Shown in pieces: positions 33,616 to 42,394 of a DNA stretch of 64,000 nt. Source of the stretch: Chitinophaga jiangningensis (lineage in GTDB: Bacteria > Bacteroidota > Bacteroidia > Chitinophagales > Chitinophagaceae); the NCBI RefSeq assembly GCF_900142605.1, contig NZ_FRBL01000007.1, forward strand, positions 434,001 through 498,000, given 5' to 3'. The notes under the pieces are model-generated. The model worked only from the letters and a program-made list of their open reading frames with translations. It did not search any database and was not told the DNA's origin. Position numbers and translations under genes: made by a program. Within the stretch, counting starts at the first letter, position 1; each line of letters begins with the position of its first letter.

Positions 33616-34641
33616 ATGTTACGATTTCAGCATAGTGAGTATTTATGGGCACTGACCCTCCTGCTGGTTTTACAGCTGGCCTTCCTGGCTGTATCCTGGT
33701 GGAAACGCAGGTCTATCAAACGTATGGGCGATCCGGCGCTGGTGGAAAAGCTCTTCACCGGTTACTCCCGCAAACTTTTTGTGCTCAAATTTTTCCTGAT
33801 ATTCTTCGCTTTCTTTTTTGGCGTAATTGGCCTGGCCAACCTCCAGAAAGGCAGCCGTATGGAGAAAATCACCCGTAAAGGCGTGGATGTAATGATCGCA
33901 CTGGACGTAAGTAAAAGTATGCTGGCCACGGATGTACAACCCGACCGCCTCACACGCGCCAAACAGCTGATTACCAAGTTGATGGACAAACTGGAAAACG
34001 ACCGTATCGGTCTCGTGGTTTTTGCCGGCAACTCCTACCTCCAGATGCCACTCACCATCGATTATTCGGCAGCAAAAATGTACCTGAGCACTGTATCGCC
34101 CGACATGATCCCTACCCAGGGAACTGCGATCGGACAAGCTATACAGACTGCCGATGATGCCTTCAATAAAAAAGAACGTAAACATAAAGCACTCATCGTA
34201 ATTTCTGACGGGGAAGACCATGACGAAACCGCGGTGCAAAAAACCAAAGCAGCCTTCGAAAACGGGGTGGTTATCAATACAATTGGTATCGGTTCTACCA
34301 CCGGTTCTCCCCTGCCCGACCCTGAAACCGGCGGCTATAAAAAAGACAGGGAAGGCAACACCGTAGTATCCAAACTCAATGAAGCGGAGCTGAAAGGCAT
34401 CGCCTACGCCGGCCACGGTATTTACGAACACCTGGAAAATAATACCGATGAAGTGGTCAACTCCCTCGCTGCCAAAATTGACAGCATGGAACAAAAAGAG
34501 TTTGGCGAAAACATTTTCACCGATTACAACAGCTATTTTCAATATTTCCTGGGCGTAGCCCTGGCATTGTTACTGATAGAATTCTTTATCCCGGAAGTAC
34601 GCCGTAAGAAAAAAGAGGAATTGCCATCTTCAGTAGCATAA
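33616..34641 (+). CDS. batB: VWA-domain membrane protein, BatA/BatB type
   Basis: The 341-residue protein has two N-terminal membrane helices (about 10-28 and 55-75), a von Willebrand factor A domain with an intact MIDAS motif DVSKS (about 98-102) plus the downstream TQGTAIG threonine site, and a C-terminal membrane helix (about 305-325). Bat proteins form a periplasm-facing complex linked to aerotolerance. The next gene is a TPR BatC, fitting BatB. A separate BatA, BatD and MoxR ATPase are not present next to it. Confidence 0.88.
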   Translation: MLRFQHSEYLWALTLLLVLQLAFLAVSWWKRRSIKRMGDPALVEKLFTGYSRKLFVLKFFLIFFAFFFGVIGLANLQKGSRMEKITRKGVDVMIALDVSKSMLATDVQPDRLTRAKQLITKLMDKLENDRIGLVVFAGNSYLQMPLTIDYSAAKMYLSTVSPDMIPTQGTAIGQAIQTADDAFNKKERKHKALIVISDGEDHDETAVQKTKAAFENGVVINTIGIGSTTGSPLPDPETGGYKKDREGNTVVSKLNEAELKGIAYAGHGIYEHLENNTDEVVNSLAAKIDSMEQKEFGENIFTDYNSYFQYFLGVALALLLIEFFIPEVRRKKKEELPSSVA

Positions 34642-34655
34642 CAACAACAACACAC

Positions 34656-35441
34656 ATGAAACTACAGTTAATAAAATATGGATTTATCTGCATTGCAGTG
34701 CTGACAGGCCTTTCGGCCAGCGCACAGCAAAAAGGTTCCGGCAATAAATACATCCGCAAGGGCAATGAGCTGTACAGTAAACAACAATTTGCCGACGCGG
34801 AAGCCAACTACAAAAAGGCCCTGGAGCAAAACGCACAGTCGGCCGCAGGTAACTATAACCTCGGTAACTCGCTGTATAAGCAAAAACGGTACGAAGAAGC
34901 ACGTAACCAATACGCTAACAGCCTGAAACTGGCAGATAAAAAAGACCTGAAATCTGATGCCGACTACAACATCGGCAATACCTTCATGGAAGATAAAAAG
35001 TGGGAAGAGAGCATCAAATCGTACAAACAGGCACTGAAAATTAATCCTAAAGATGAAGATGCCCGCTATAACCTCGCCTATGCACAGGCAATGCTGAAAA
35101 AGCAGCAAAACCAAGGTGGCGGCGGCGACAACAAAGACAAAAACAAGGATAAAGACAAGGATAAGAAAGATAAAAATAAAGACCAGAACAAAGACCAGAA
35201 CAAAGACCAGCAAAACAAGGATAAAGACAAACAGGATAAAGATAAGGATCAGCAAAACAAAGACCAGCAGGATAAAGACAAACAAAACCAGGAGCAGCAG
35301 AAACCAGAACCACAGCCCAGTAAAATGAGCAAACAGGAAGCTGAAAGGCTCCTGCAGGCCTTAGGGCAGGAAGAAAAGAAACTTCAGGATAAAACCAAGA
35401 AGGCTAAAGGCCAGGTCGTTCCGGTTGAAAAAGATTGGTAA
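34656..35441 (+). CDS. batC: TPR protein BatC with charged low-complexity region
   Basis: The 261-residue product has a signal peptide (ending SASAQ near 24), two or three TPR units (about 30-145, NYNLGNSLYKQ, DYNIGNTFMEDKKWE, RYNLAYAQAML) and then a stretch of about 70 residues almost only of Lys, Asp, Asn and Gln (35128-35310). A short helical tail (MSKQEAERLLQAL) ends it. It follows batB by 14 bp. A strong terminator after it ends the operon without batD. Confidence 0.87.
   Translation: MKLQLIKYGFICIAVLTGLSASAQQKGSGNKYIRKGNELYSKQQFADAEANYKKALEQNAQSAAGNYNLGNSLYKQKRYEEARNQYANSLKLADKKDLKSDADYNIGNTFMEDKKWEESIKSYKQALKINPKDEDARYNLAYAQAMLKKQQNQGGGGDNKDKNKDKDKDKKDKNKDQNKDQNKDQQNKDKDKQDKDKDQQNKDQQDKDKQNQEQQKPEPQPSKMSKQEAERLLQALGQEEKKLQDKTKKAKGQVVPVEKDW
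35128..35310 (+). repeat. Internal DNA repeat encoding the KDKN/KDQN tract of BatC
   Basis: Short units such as AACAAAGACCAG and AAGGATAAAGACAA recur in frame; AACAAAGACCAG is tandem in 35186-35221. Such tracts can change length by slippage in multiples of three. Confidence 0.75.
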
Positions 35442-35462
35442 TCAACTAACTAAGCATATAGC

Positions 35463-35499
35463 AGAAAAATCCCCCCGCCGTTGGCGGGGGGATTTTTCT
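35463..35499 (+). terminator. Strong intrinsic terminator of the bat operon
   Basis: A perfect 17 bp stem with CCCCCCGCC and GGCGGGGGG cores and a GTT loop, flanked by A- and T-tracts, so it can act in both directions. Confidence 0.9.
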
Positions 35500-35580
35500 G
35501 AATAACAGGGCACAAAATGCTCCGTTTATTCAGAAAAACTTAATGTTCCTTTCTGCAAGGAATATTGAAGCCCACTTTCT

Positions 35581-35588
35581 TAACTTTG
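35581..35588 (+). promoter_or_regulatory. Candidate -7 promoter box of ispG
   Basis: TAACTTTG matches TAnnTTTG and lies 23 bp before ATG 35612. It lies inside a longer open frame starting at 35543, which argues that the shorter start is right. Confidence 0.5.
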
Positions 35589-35611
35589 CACAGCAAGGAA
35601 AACATAATCGC

Positions 35612-37579
35612 ATGCAGCTTTATTGCAACTCATTAACATCCTACAAACGTCTGGACACCTTAGAGGTGAAAGTGGGAGACCTGGTGATAGGCAACCATCA
35701 CCCTATCCGCATTCAGACCATGACTACTACCGATACAATGGATACGGCTGCTACTGTGGCCCAAACCATACGTTGCATCGAAGCGGGCGCTGAATTGGTA
35801 AGGATTACTGCCCCCAGCAAAAAAGAGGCAGAAAACCTGCTGGCCATCAAAAAAGAACTTCGCCGTCAAGGTTACCATACGCCACTGGTGGCTGATATTC
35901 ACTTTACACCTAATGCAGCGGAAATAGCCGCCCGCATAGTGGAAAAAGTACGTATCAACCCGGGGAACTATGTTGATAAAAAGAAATTCGAAACACTGGA
36001 TTACACGGATAGTGAATACCAGGAAGAGATAGACCGTATCCGGGAACGTTTTACGCCGCTGGTGAAAATCTGCCAGGAAAACGGTACTGCTATGCGCATT
36101 GGTACTAACCACGGTTCCTTGAGCGATCGTATCATGAGTCGCTACGGTGATACCCCAATGGGGATGGTGGAGAGCGCTATGGAATTCCTGCGTATTGCGG
36201 AAGACCTGAGTTACCGCAACATTGTATTGAGTATGAAAGCCAGCAACCCACAGGTGATGGTGCAAGCCTACCGCCTGCTGGTGCAAACCATGCAGCAGGA
36301 ACTGGGTCACAGCTATCCGTTGCACCTGGGCGTAACGGAGGCCGGCGACGGGGAAGATGGCCGCATTAAATCCGCCATCGGAATAGGCACTTTACTGGAA
36401 GATGGCGTGGGTGATACCATTCGCGTATCCCTCACGGAGGACCCTGAGTTCGAACTGCCGGTATGCCGCGATATTATTAAGCGATATACCAACCGCACTC
36501 CCACACCTGAAGCCACAACAACACCGCTGATACATGTGCCATACTCCCCTTTCACCTACAAACGGAGGGACAGTGAAGCCGTTGAGAATATTGGCGCTAA
36601 GCAGGTACCGGTAGTGGTTGCTGATTACAGGAATGCCGCAGCGCTTCAGCCTGCCGACCTTACCGCCATCGGCTACACCTACGATGAACCCAGCGACAAA
36701 TGGAATATTGCAGATGCCGCGGCGGATTACATCTACACTGCCGACCAGGTGCCTGCCTTTGGATTACCAGGCACGTTGCGTGTAGTACTCAATGCCGCTA
36801 CCTGGAATACCCTCGCTGAGAAAGATCAATATCTCCCTTATTATACCACTACTGAATACCTGCAGGCTGGCAAAGCAGGACCGAAAGCCAAAGAACAGTT
36901 TATTGCCGTGAACTGCGATAACCTGGACACACCGGAAATAGCATCCCTGCTGCAACTAGCCACAGACCCCCAACAAGCGGCCACTATGGTATTTTGTGCA
37001 GGCAGCACCGGACCTACCGCGATGGCTAATGTACGCCGGTTCTTTACCCTGCTGCTGGAAAAAAATATAACCGTTCCTGTTATTATTCACAGCAGCAGTC
37101 AGCAGGAAACAAACGACCAGCACCTGATCCACCACGCTACCGAAGCGGGTGCCCTGCTGCTGGACGGCTTTGGCGATGGCATCTGGTTAACTAACCAGCC
37201 AATGGATGCCAGTCAGTATGCTACGCTCAACAATGTAGCCTTTGGCATTTTACAGGCTACCCGTACCCGCATCTCCAAAACTGAATACATCTCCTGCCCT
37301 TCCTGTGGCCGTACACTGTTTGATTTACAGGAAACCACGGCTCGCATACGCGCGGTGACCCACCACCTGAAAGGCGTTAAAATCGCCATTATGGGTTGTA
37401 TCGTAAACGGACCAGGGGAAATGGCGGATGCCGACTTTGGCTATGTAGGCAGCGGCGTAGGTAAAATCACACTGTACAGGGGCAAAGAAATTGTAAAGAA
37501 AGGGCTTAACAGCGATGTGGCAGTGGATGAACTGATTAATCTGATCAGGGACAATGGCATGTGGGTAGAGAAAAATTAA
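35612..37579 (+). CDS. ispG: 4-hydroxy-3-methylbut-2-enyl diphosphate synthase, large form
   Basis: IspG converts MEcPP to HMBPP in the MEP isoprenoid pathway using a 4Fe-4S cluster. The product is 655 residues, the large bacterial/plant-like form with an extra domain inserted between the TIM barrel and the iron-sulfur domain. The barrel start (IRIQTMTTTDTMDT), CPSCGRTLF and GCIVNGPGEM cluster motifs are clear. ATG 35612 is chosen over 35543 because of the promoter box between them and the MQLYCNSL start. It is a single gene. Confidence 0.94.
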   Translation: MQLYCNSLTSYKRLDTLEVKVGDLVIGNHHPIRIQTMTTTDTMDTAATVAQTIRCIEAGAELVRITAPSKKEAENLLAIKKELRRQGYHTPLVADIHFTPNAAEIAARIVEKVRINPGNYVDKKKFETLDYTDSEYQEEIDRIRERFTPLVKICQENGTAMRIGTNHGSLSDRIMSRYGDTPMGMVESAMEFLRIAEDLSYRNIVLSMKASNPQVMVQAYRLLVQTMQQELGHSYPLHLGVTEAGDGEDGRIKSAIGIGTLLEDGVGDTIRVSLTEDPEFELPVCRDIIKRYTNRTPTPEATTTPLIHVPYSPFTYKRRDSEAVENIGAKQVPVVVADYRNAAALQPADLTAIGYTYDEPSDKWNIADAAADYIYTADQVPAFGLPGTLRVVLNAATWNTLAEKDQYLPYYTTTEYLQAGKAGPKAKEQFIAVNCDNLDTPEIASLLQLATDPQQAATMVFCAGSTGPTAMANVRRFFTLLLEKNITVPVIIHSSSQQETNDQHLIHHATEAGALLLDGFGDGIWLTNQPMDASQYATLNNVAFGILQATRTRISKTEYISCPSCGRTLFDLQETTARIRAVTHHLKGVKIAIMGCIVNGPGEMADADFGYVGSGVGKITLYRGKEIVKKGLNSDVAVDELINLIRDNGMWVEKN

Positions 37580-37651
37580 ATCTCCCTTAAAAAGCCCGGG
37601 TGGGTATATTATTTATAGAAATTTTTCTTAATTTTTTGGAAACATATTTTT

Positions 37652-37918
37652 ATGAAAAAGTTTCTGACCGGCCTGATGGCACTTATGCTGATCGTTTCAG
37701 CAGCCATAGCGCAAACACCTGCCACAGCCACTAAAAAAGAGGCCACCAAGAAAGAAGCCACCGCCAAGGCTACGCCAACCAAGAAGGACGGCACACCGGA
37801 TAAGCGGTTCAAAGAAAACAAACAAACCGCCAAAACCGAAGGGCCTAAAAAGAAAGATGGTACTCCGGACATGCGTTACAAATCCAATAACAAAGACGCA
37901 GGCAAGAAAAAATCATAA
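37652..37918 (+). CDS. Small secreted lysine-rich protein with KKDGTPD repeat
   Basis: The 88-residue product has a signal peptide (ending SAAIAQ near 21), a Lys/Ala/Thr-rich middle, and two copies of KKDGTPDxRxKxN (about 44-55 and 67-78). I do not recognise a function; I recall similar short secreted proteins in Bacteroidota. It is highly basic once processed. A terminator follows at once, so it is expressed alone. Confidence 0.75.
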   Translation: MKKFLTGLMALMLIVSAAIAQTPATATKKEATKKEATAKATPTKKDGTPDKRFKENKQTAKTEGPKKKDGTPDMRYKSNNKDAGKKKS

Positions 37919-37923
37919 AAACG

Positions 37924-37952
37924 AAAGCGCCGCAAATCGGCGCTTTTGTTTT
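37924..37952 (+). terminator. Intrinsic terminator of the lysine-rich protein gene
   Basis: AAAGCGCCG and CGGCGCTTT form the stem with a CAAAT loop, followed by TGTTTTT. Confidence 0.85.
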
Positions 37953-37964
37953 TATATTGCGATC

Positions 37965-38381
37965 ATGAAGCAATTACTATTAGCAGCGGCTATTTGCGCC
38001 TGTAGTTTTCTGCAAGCCAAAGCCCAGCAGCCATCCACGTTTAAGGCTGTTTACCAACTCAACAGTGACGATGATAAAGTTATCCGTGCTACGTTAAGAA
38101 ACATCAGCAACGCACTTTCCGACCCGCGACTACAAAACAGGCTTACTGTGGAACTGGTGGCTCATGGCAGCGGTGTAGCGGTATTTCAAAAGAGTAAGCC
38201 TTACGAACAGCTGTTGCAGGACCTGAAAGCCAAAGGTGTTATCCTGGTGGAGTGCGAGAATACACTGAAAGAGCGTAACATTTCCAAATCCGAGTTATTC
38301 CCGTTTATCCAGTACACGCCGAGCGGTAACGGTGAGCTGATCATCAAACAAACGGAAGGCTGGGCCTATATTCATCCATAA
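37965..38381 (+). CDS. Secreted DsrE-like protein
   Basis: The 138-residue product has a signal peptide (ending QAKAQQ near 20) and a DsrE/TusD-type alpha/beta fold: VELVAHGSGVAVF, LKAKGVILVECENTLKERN. A longer open frame exists upstream, but ATG 37965 begins the signal peptide and lies after the preceding terminator. Cytoplasmic DsrE proteins relay sulfur; this secreted version has one Cys in the CENTLK segment. Its function is unknown. Confidence 0.78.
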   Translation: MKQLLLAAAICACSFLQAKAQQPSTFKAVYQLNSDDDKVIRATLRNISNALSDPRLQNRLTVELVAHGSGVAVFQKSKPYEQLLQDLKAKGVILVECENTLKERNISKSELFPFIQYTPSGNGELIIKQTEGWAYIHP

Positions 38382-38407
38382 TAGCGGATTTTAAGTATTT
38401 TTATCAC

Positions 38408-39301
38408 ATGTTCGATTTCAGACTCAAAGTATTTCATACCGTAGCCAAGCGCCTCAGTTTTACCAAGGCAGCGGAAGAGCTTTATATTTCCCAGCCGGCA
38501 GTTACAAAGCATATTCACGAACTGGAGCAGCAGCTTGGTATGGCTGTATTTGAGCGCATCGGTAACAAGATTAAACTGACCCGTGCAGGTCAGTTGGTGA
38601 TGCACCATACAGAAATCATTTTTGCCGATTACCGTAACCTGGAATACGACATTAATCAACTCAAACATACCCAGGGTGGTATGTTGCCGATTGGCGCCAG
38701 CAGTACCATTGCGCAGTACCTGATTCCACCGCTGATGGCGAAGTTTAACCAGCGTTATCCCGATGTGAAAACTTCACTGACCAGTGGCAATACGGAGCAG
38801 ATTGAACAAGCGCTGTTTGAAAAAAGTATACAGCTGGGGATTATAGAAGGAAGCTCTAAAAATCCCCAGTTAAAATATGTGGAGTTTGCGAAAGATGAAA
38901 TTGTGCTCGTGGGCAATTCCAGGCATTCTTACGGTAATGGCGAGCCGTTATCGCCGGCGGAATTAAAAACCATTCCACTGCTGATGCGTGAGCATGGTTC
39001 CGGTACGCTGGAAGTGCTCACGGAAGAGCTGAAGCGCCTGAAGCTGAAAATTACGGACCTCAATATTGCCATGTATATGGGCAATACGGAGAGCATTAAA
39101 TCATACCTCTATCATGCGCCATGTGCAGCGTTCATATCGCTGCAGGCAGTACAGCGCGAGCTGGAAGCAGGTGAGTTTGTGGTGCTGCCCATCCGGAATT
39201 TTAAACTGGTAAGGAAGCTGCATTTCACCTATTTGCAAGGCCAGCAGGATAAACTCGCGCAGTTGTTTATCCGTTTTACCCGTCAGAATATTTCCGAGTA
39301 G
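38408..39301 (+). CDS. LysR-family transcriptional regulator
   Basis: The 297-residue protein has the N-terminal winged HTH (about 1-62, LSFTKAAEELYISQPAVTKHIHELE) and a LysR substrate-binding domain (about 90-290). The closest type is CysL/YwfK or CbbR-like, but effector and targets are unknown. No divergently transcribed target gene is next to it, since it is preceded by a same-strand gene. Confidence 0.93.
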   Translation: MFDFRLKVFHTVAKRLSFTKAAEELYISQPAVTKHIHELEQQLGMAVFERIGNKIKLTRAGQLVMHHTEIIFADYRNLEYDINQLKHTQGGMLPIGASSTIAQYLIPPLMAKFNQRYPDVKTSLTSGNTEQIEQALFEKSIQLGIIEGSSKNPQLKYVEFAKDEIVLVGNSRHSYGNGEPLSPAELKTIPLLMREHGSGTLEVLTEELKRLKLKITDLNIAMYMGNTESIKSYLYHAPCAAFISLQAVQRELEAGEFVVLPIRNFKLVRKLHFTYLQGQQDKLAQLFIRFTRQNISE

Positions 39302-39305
39302 TTTT

Positions 39306-39812
39306 TTATTTTTTAGGGAGATGCCAGTACAGCATATCTCCGGACTTATATCCCAGCCGCATTCCCAGCTTTTGCAATACCCTTAGCGAGGCGATGTTGG
39401 TAGCATCACATTCCGCCACTATTCTTCGTACAGGCGTGGCCGTGAAGGCCCAGCTGATCAGTGCAGCCGCGGCTTCTCTCATATAACCCTGTCCTCTGTA
39501 TGCAGGCAGGAGGTAATAACTGATTTCGGCCTGACCGTTTTTATCCGGGCGGCCTTTAAAGCCTACATTGCCGATCACTGTTCTTTCTGCCCGGGTAACG
39601 ATGATCCAGAACAGCCATGGAAAGGCTTTAGGATCATGTTGCAGGGATTCAATAAAATACGGTATCATTTCTTTCAGGTCTTCCGGGGGCCATTCGGCGG
39701 GGATGTATGCATCCAGCGCTGTGGCGGCTTGTTCATTCCCGAGGTATATATGTGTCAGCAATGGAAGCCGGCACGGATATACCATCAACCTGCTCGTTGT
39801 CAGGGGTAACAT
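39306..39812 (-). CDS. GNAT family N-acetyltransferase
   Basis: The 168-residue protein is of the RimJ/RimL-like type. The acetyl-CoA binding segment is YRGQGYMREAAAALI (about 112-126), preceded by a strand pair IGNVGFKG and AEISYYLLP. The substrate is unknown. It is convergent with the LysR gene, 4 bp apart, and 36 bp downstream of the MBL hydrolase on the same strand. Confidence 0.9.
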   Translation of the reverse strand: MLPLTTSRLMVYPCRLPLLTHIYLGNEQAATALDAYIPAEWPPEDLKEMIPYFIESLQHDPKAFPWLFWIIVTRAERTVIGNVGFKGRPDKNGQAEISYYLLPAYRGQGYMREAAAALISWAFTATPVRRIVAECDATNIASLRVLQKLGMRLGYKSGDMLYWHLPKK

Positions 39813-39848
39813 AGTAGTTGGTATTACAGATAAAATAGTGGCAGATTT

Positions 39849-40598
39849 TTACCAATGCTTCAGCTTCAGCCCGGAAGTTTCCAATTCTTCGCCGGGTTTG
39901 AGCTCGTGTATTTCCAGGTGCGAAAGGTCTTGCGTCAGTTCTTTTAATCGTTGTGGCGTTCCTGTTAGTGCGGGCATGGTACCGTAATGACAGGGAATAA
40001 CGTGGTTTACTTTCAGCAACCTGGTGGCGAAAGCGGCTTCCAGCGGCCCCATGGTAAAGCGGTCGCCAATGGGGAGTATGGCAATATCCGGTTCGTATAT
40101 CTCACCTATCAGGGCCATATCACCGAATACGGAGGTATCGCCGGCGTAGTATACAGATACATCGTCGCTGAGCCAGACGATGAAGCCATTGGGTTGGTGC
40201 AGGTAGCCTTGCTTGCCGTCGGGCTGCGTGATGGCTGCATGGTGAAAGGCGTTGGTCATGGTAATCCTTACATCCAGCAATGACACGGTGCCGCCGGCGT
40301 TCATGGCTTCAAATACATGTGCAGGCACACTGTTGTTTGCCAGGTAAGCTCTTACGGCGGGATTGGCAATCACTTTGGGCGAGAGGTTGCGGATTATCTC
40401 AATAATCTTTTTATCCATGTGATCGCCGTGGCCATGTGTGAGCAGGATCAGATCCACCTGTTCCGGAATGGTTGTACCGGCGGGGAGATACGGATTGTCG
40501 GTATACCATGGATCTATGAGAATGGTTCTTCCTTCCGGGGTAGTTATTTGAAAACTAGCATGGGCGAGGAACTTGATTTTGGTGTGCTGCGTGCTCAT
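39849..40598 (-). CDS. UPF0173-type metal-dependent hydrolase (MBL fold)
   Basis: The 249-residue protein has the metallo-beta-lactamase-fold metal motif THGHGDHMDK (about 54-63), an AFHHAA segment, YYAGDTS (about 150) and CHYGT (about 218). The family is a set of general zinc hydrolases of unknown substrate. It is co-directional with the GNAT gene. Confidence 0.91.
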   Translation of the reverse strand: MSTQHTKIKFLAHASFQITTPEGRTILIDPWYTDNPYLPAGTTIPEQVDLILLTHGHGDHMDKKIIEIIRNLSPKVIANPAVRAYLANNSVPAHVFEAMNAGGTVSLLDVRITMTNAFHHAAITQPDGKQGYLHQPNGFIVWLSDDVSVYYAGDTSVFGDMALIGEIYEPDIAILPIGDRFTMGPLEAAFATRLLKVNHVIPCHYGTMPALTGTPQRLKELTQDLSHLEIHELKPGEELETSGLKLKHW

Positions 40599-40646
40599 AT
40601 AAATGCCGGTTTTACTGCTTACCGAATATACTATTTCTGGGCCGCA

Positions 40647-40681
40647 TAAAAAAAGCCGTTCCGGTTATAATCGGAACGGCT
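40647..40681 (-). terminator. Intrinsic terminator of the lipocalin-like gene
   Basis: AGCCGTTCCG (40654-40663) pairs with CGGAACGGCT (40672-40681); on the minus strand TTTTTTT follows. Confidence 0.85.
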
Positions 40682-40704
40682 ATACGAAATATGTTAGTAT
40701 CAGA

Positions 40705-41196
40705 TTACTGGCGCTGTAAAGTGTAGATGATAGCTGCGTTGTTGCCTTCAAAGTTTACGTTTGCTCTCCAGGTCATGGTGCTGCCGGCGCCGAGGATATC
40801 TACACGGTAGCCGTCGGTCACGTTCTTCGCTTTTTCACCGGAGTAAAGTTTTTTAAACTGGAACTGCATACCGTTGGCACCTTTGAAGATAGACCAAACG
40901 ATTTTCTGAGAAGCGGGAGCGCAGGCATTATCGCTGGCGCTGAGGGTGTAAGAACCCATGGCAGCGTTATCTGGCAATACCCACTGGCTTCCGATGAAAC
41001 ATTTAGCTTCTGCCTGGTCGAAAACGGTTACTTTGGCGTTATCAGGAATCCCTTCATATTTAACATCGGTCAGTACCCAGTTACCTTTTACAGCAGCTTT
41101 ATTAATGTCGGTGGTTACGCCTTGTTTAGGAGTGCAAGCAGATCCGATAATAGCGATCATTGCGAGCAGTACAGCAGCAAATGATAAATTTTTCAT
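40705..41196 (-). CDS. Lipocalin-like lipoprotein
   Basis: The 163-residue product has a lipoprotein signal (IIGSAC, Cys about 21) and the GNWVLTDVKYEG motif that opens the lipocalin-like families of Bacteroidota, followed by beta-strand-rich sequence including CFIGSQWVLP and YTLQRQ at the end. It is probably an outer-membrane lipoprotein binding a small hydrophobic ligand, but no ligand is known. Single gene. Confidence 0.82.
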   Translation of the reverse strand: MKNLSFAAVLLAMIAIIGSACTPKQGVTTDINKAAVKGNWVLTDVKYEGIPDNAKVTVFDQAEAKCFIGSQWVLPDNAAMGSYTLSASDNACAPASQKIVWSIFKGANGMQFQFKKLYSGEKAKNVTDGYRVDILGAGSTMTWRANVNFEGNNAAIIYTLQRQ

Positions 41197-41327
41197 GGAA
41201 AGTGTATTTGTTTATTTTAAATGCTCTTGTTGATAACAACATACGGTATCCCTATAAGGTTTAACCCGTTGAAATCGCCGGCAATTTCAGCATTTGCAAT
41301 AAACGTACCAAATGAAATTGTAATGTA

Positions 41328-41795
41328 TCAGCGCGTGGCTGGCGGAGAGGGATAATTGTGGTGAATGATCACGTCCTGGAGGCGTTGCACCTGGTTGTGC
41401 AGATACAAGGTAGTGGCTGCCAATGCCATCAAGGCTACACACATGGCGATGAAGGCACATCTCCACCATACGCTCACGGTGATTTGTCGTTTCCATCCTG
41501 GATTGAGGTGGATATAAGTATCGTTGTTATTATTCGTATAGTTTCTGCCGTTATAGGATTCGTGGGAGTAGGGCTCACGAATCTCATCCATGACCCTGGT
41601 TTTGATAGCTGGCGGCGGCTTCACTGCTTCCTCGAATACCATCGTTTCCAGGCGCAGCTCTACAGCCTCCGCTTCCCTGCGCAGGACCGGATATATTTCC
41701 CGCAGGTACTGCAGCTCGGCCTCCTGTTCAGGAGTGGCCAATCCAAGCAGATACCGCTCGATGATACCACTGTCGATATATTCCTTAATATTCAA
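41328..41795 (-). CDS. Anti-sigma-like membrane protein, paralog 2
   Basis: The 155-residue product has a helical cytoplasmic domain (about 1-70, SGIIERYLLGLATPEQEAEL) and one membrane helix (about 112-133). The N-terminal 70 residues clearly match the upstream paralog at 41900-42394 (SGIIESYVLGLVSEAEAEEF). Anti-sigma N-termini of the RskA type have a comparable layout. The start codon is TTG at 41795; no in-frame ATG lies nearby. It is the third gene of a sigma operon. Confidence 0.75.
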   Translation of the reverse strand: MNIKEYIDSGIIERYLLGLATPEQEAELQYLREIYPVLRREAEAVELRLETMVFEEAVKPPPAIKTRVMDEIREPYSHESYNGRNYTNNNNDTYIHLNPGWKRQITVSVWWRCAFIAMCVALMALAATTLYLHNQVQRLQDVIIHHNYPSPPATR

Positions 41796-41899
41796 GATAA
41801 ATAATATAAGTCCGTCAAGCTTAACTAATAAATATATTAGTAATAATACTTACGTCTTTTAATGGCAACTGGATTCTCAAAGTGAAAAAATATTTTCAG

Positions 41900-42394
41900 C
41901 TATTTGGAAACCTGGGAGACTGTAATGGAGGAGGGATGGTAATACAGACCTGTTTTTTTCTGTTCTTCTTTTACCTGTGCATATTTCAGGAAATAGAAGA
42001 TGGCAAAAAACAGGAGGATTTTTGCCAGTAACACCACGAAAATAAAGAACAACCGCCAGTTTTTGTGGACCGTTATCTGGTCGCCGTCTTTTGGCTGGAT
42101 GTTGATAAAGGTGTAGTTGGGAGGAGGGTCTGCCGTAGCGCCACCAAATCCGGCACCCGCACCGTTACCTTCCCAGCGAAAGCTTTGCATAACGCGGTCC
42201 TTTACCTCTGCCGGAGGTAGTACCGCTTCGTCGAAGGCGGCTCTTTCTATCCTGCGCTCCACCACTTCGATTTCGGTTTCGAGCTCAGGATAAAGTTTTC
42301 TCATCAGCTGAAACTCTTCTGCTTCAGCCTCTGATACGAGTCCTAAGACGTAGGATTCAATGATCCCGCTTTCTATGTAAAACTTTAGTTCCAA
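41900..42394 (-). CDS. Anti-sigma-like membrane protein, paralog 1
   Basis: The 164-residue product shares its N-terminal domain (about 1-72) with the next gene, then has a Gly-rich linker and a membrane helix (about 115-136, FFIFVVLLAKILLFFAIF). It starts with TTG at 42394, and overlaps the sigma gene's end by 10 bp, which points to translational coupling. It probably sequesters the sigma factor at the membrane. Confidence 0.77.
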   Translation of the reverse strand: MELKFYIESGIIESYVLGLVSEAEAEEFQLMRKLYPELETEIEVVERRIERAAFDEAVLPPAEVKDRVMQSFRWEGNGAGAGFGGATADPPPNYTFINIQPKDGDQITVHKNWRLFFIFVVLLAKILLFFAIFYFLKYAQVKEEQKKTGLYYHPSSITVSQVSK

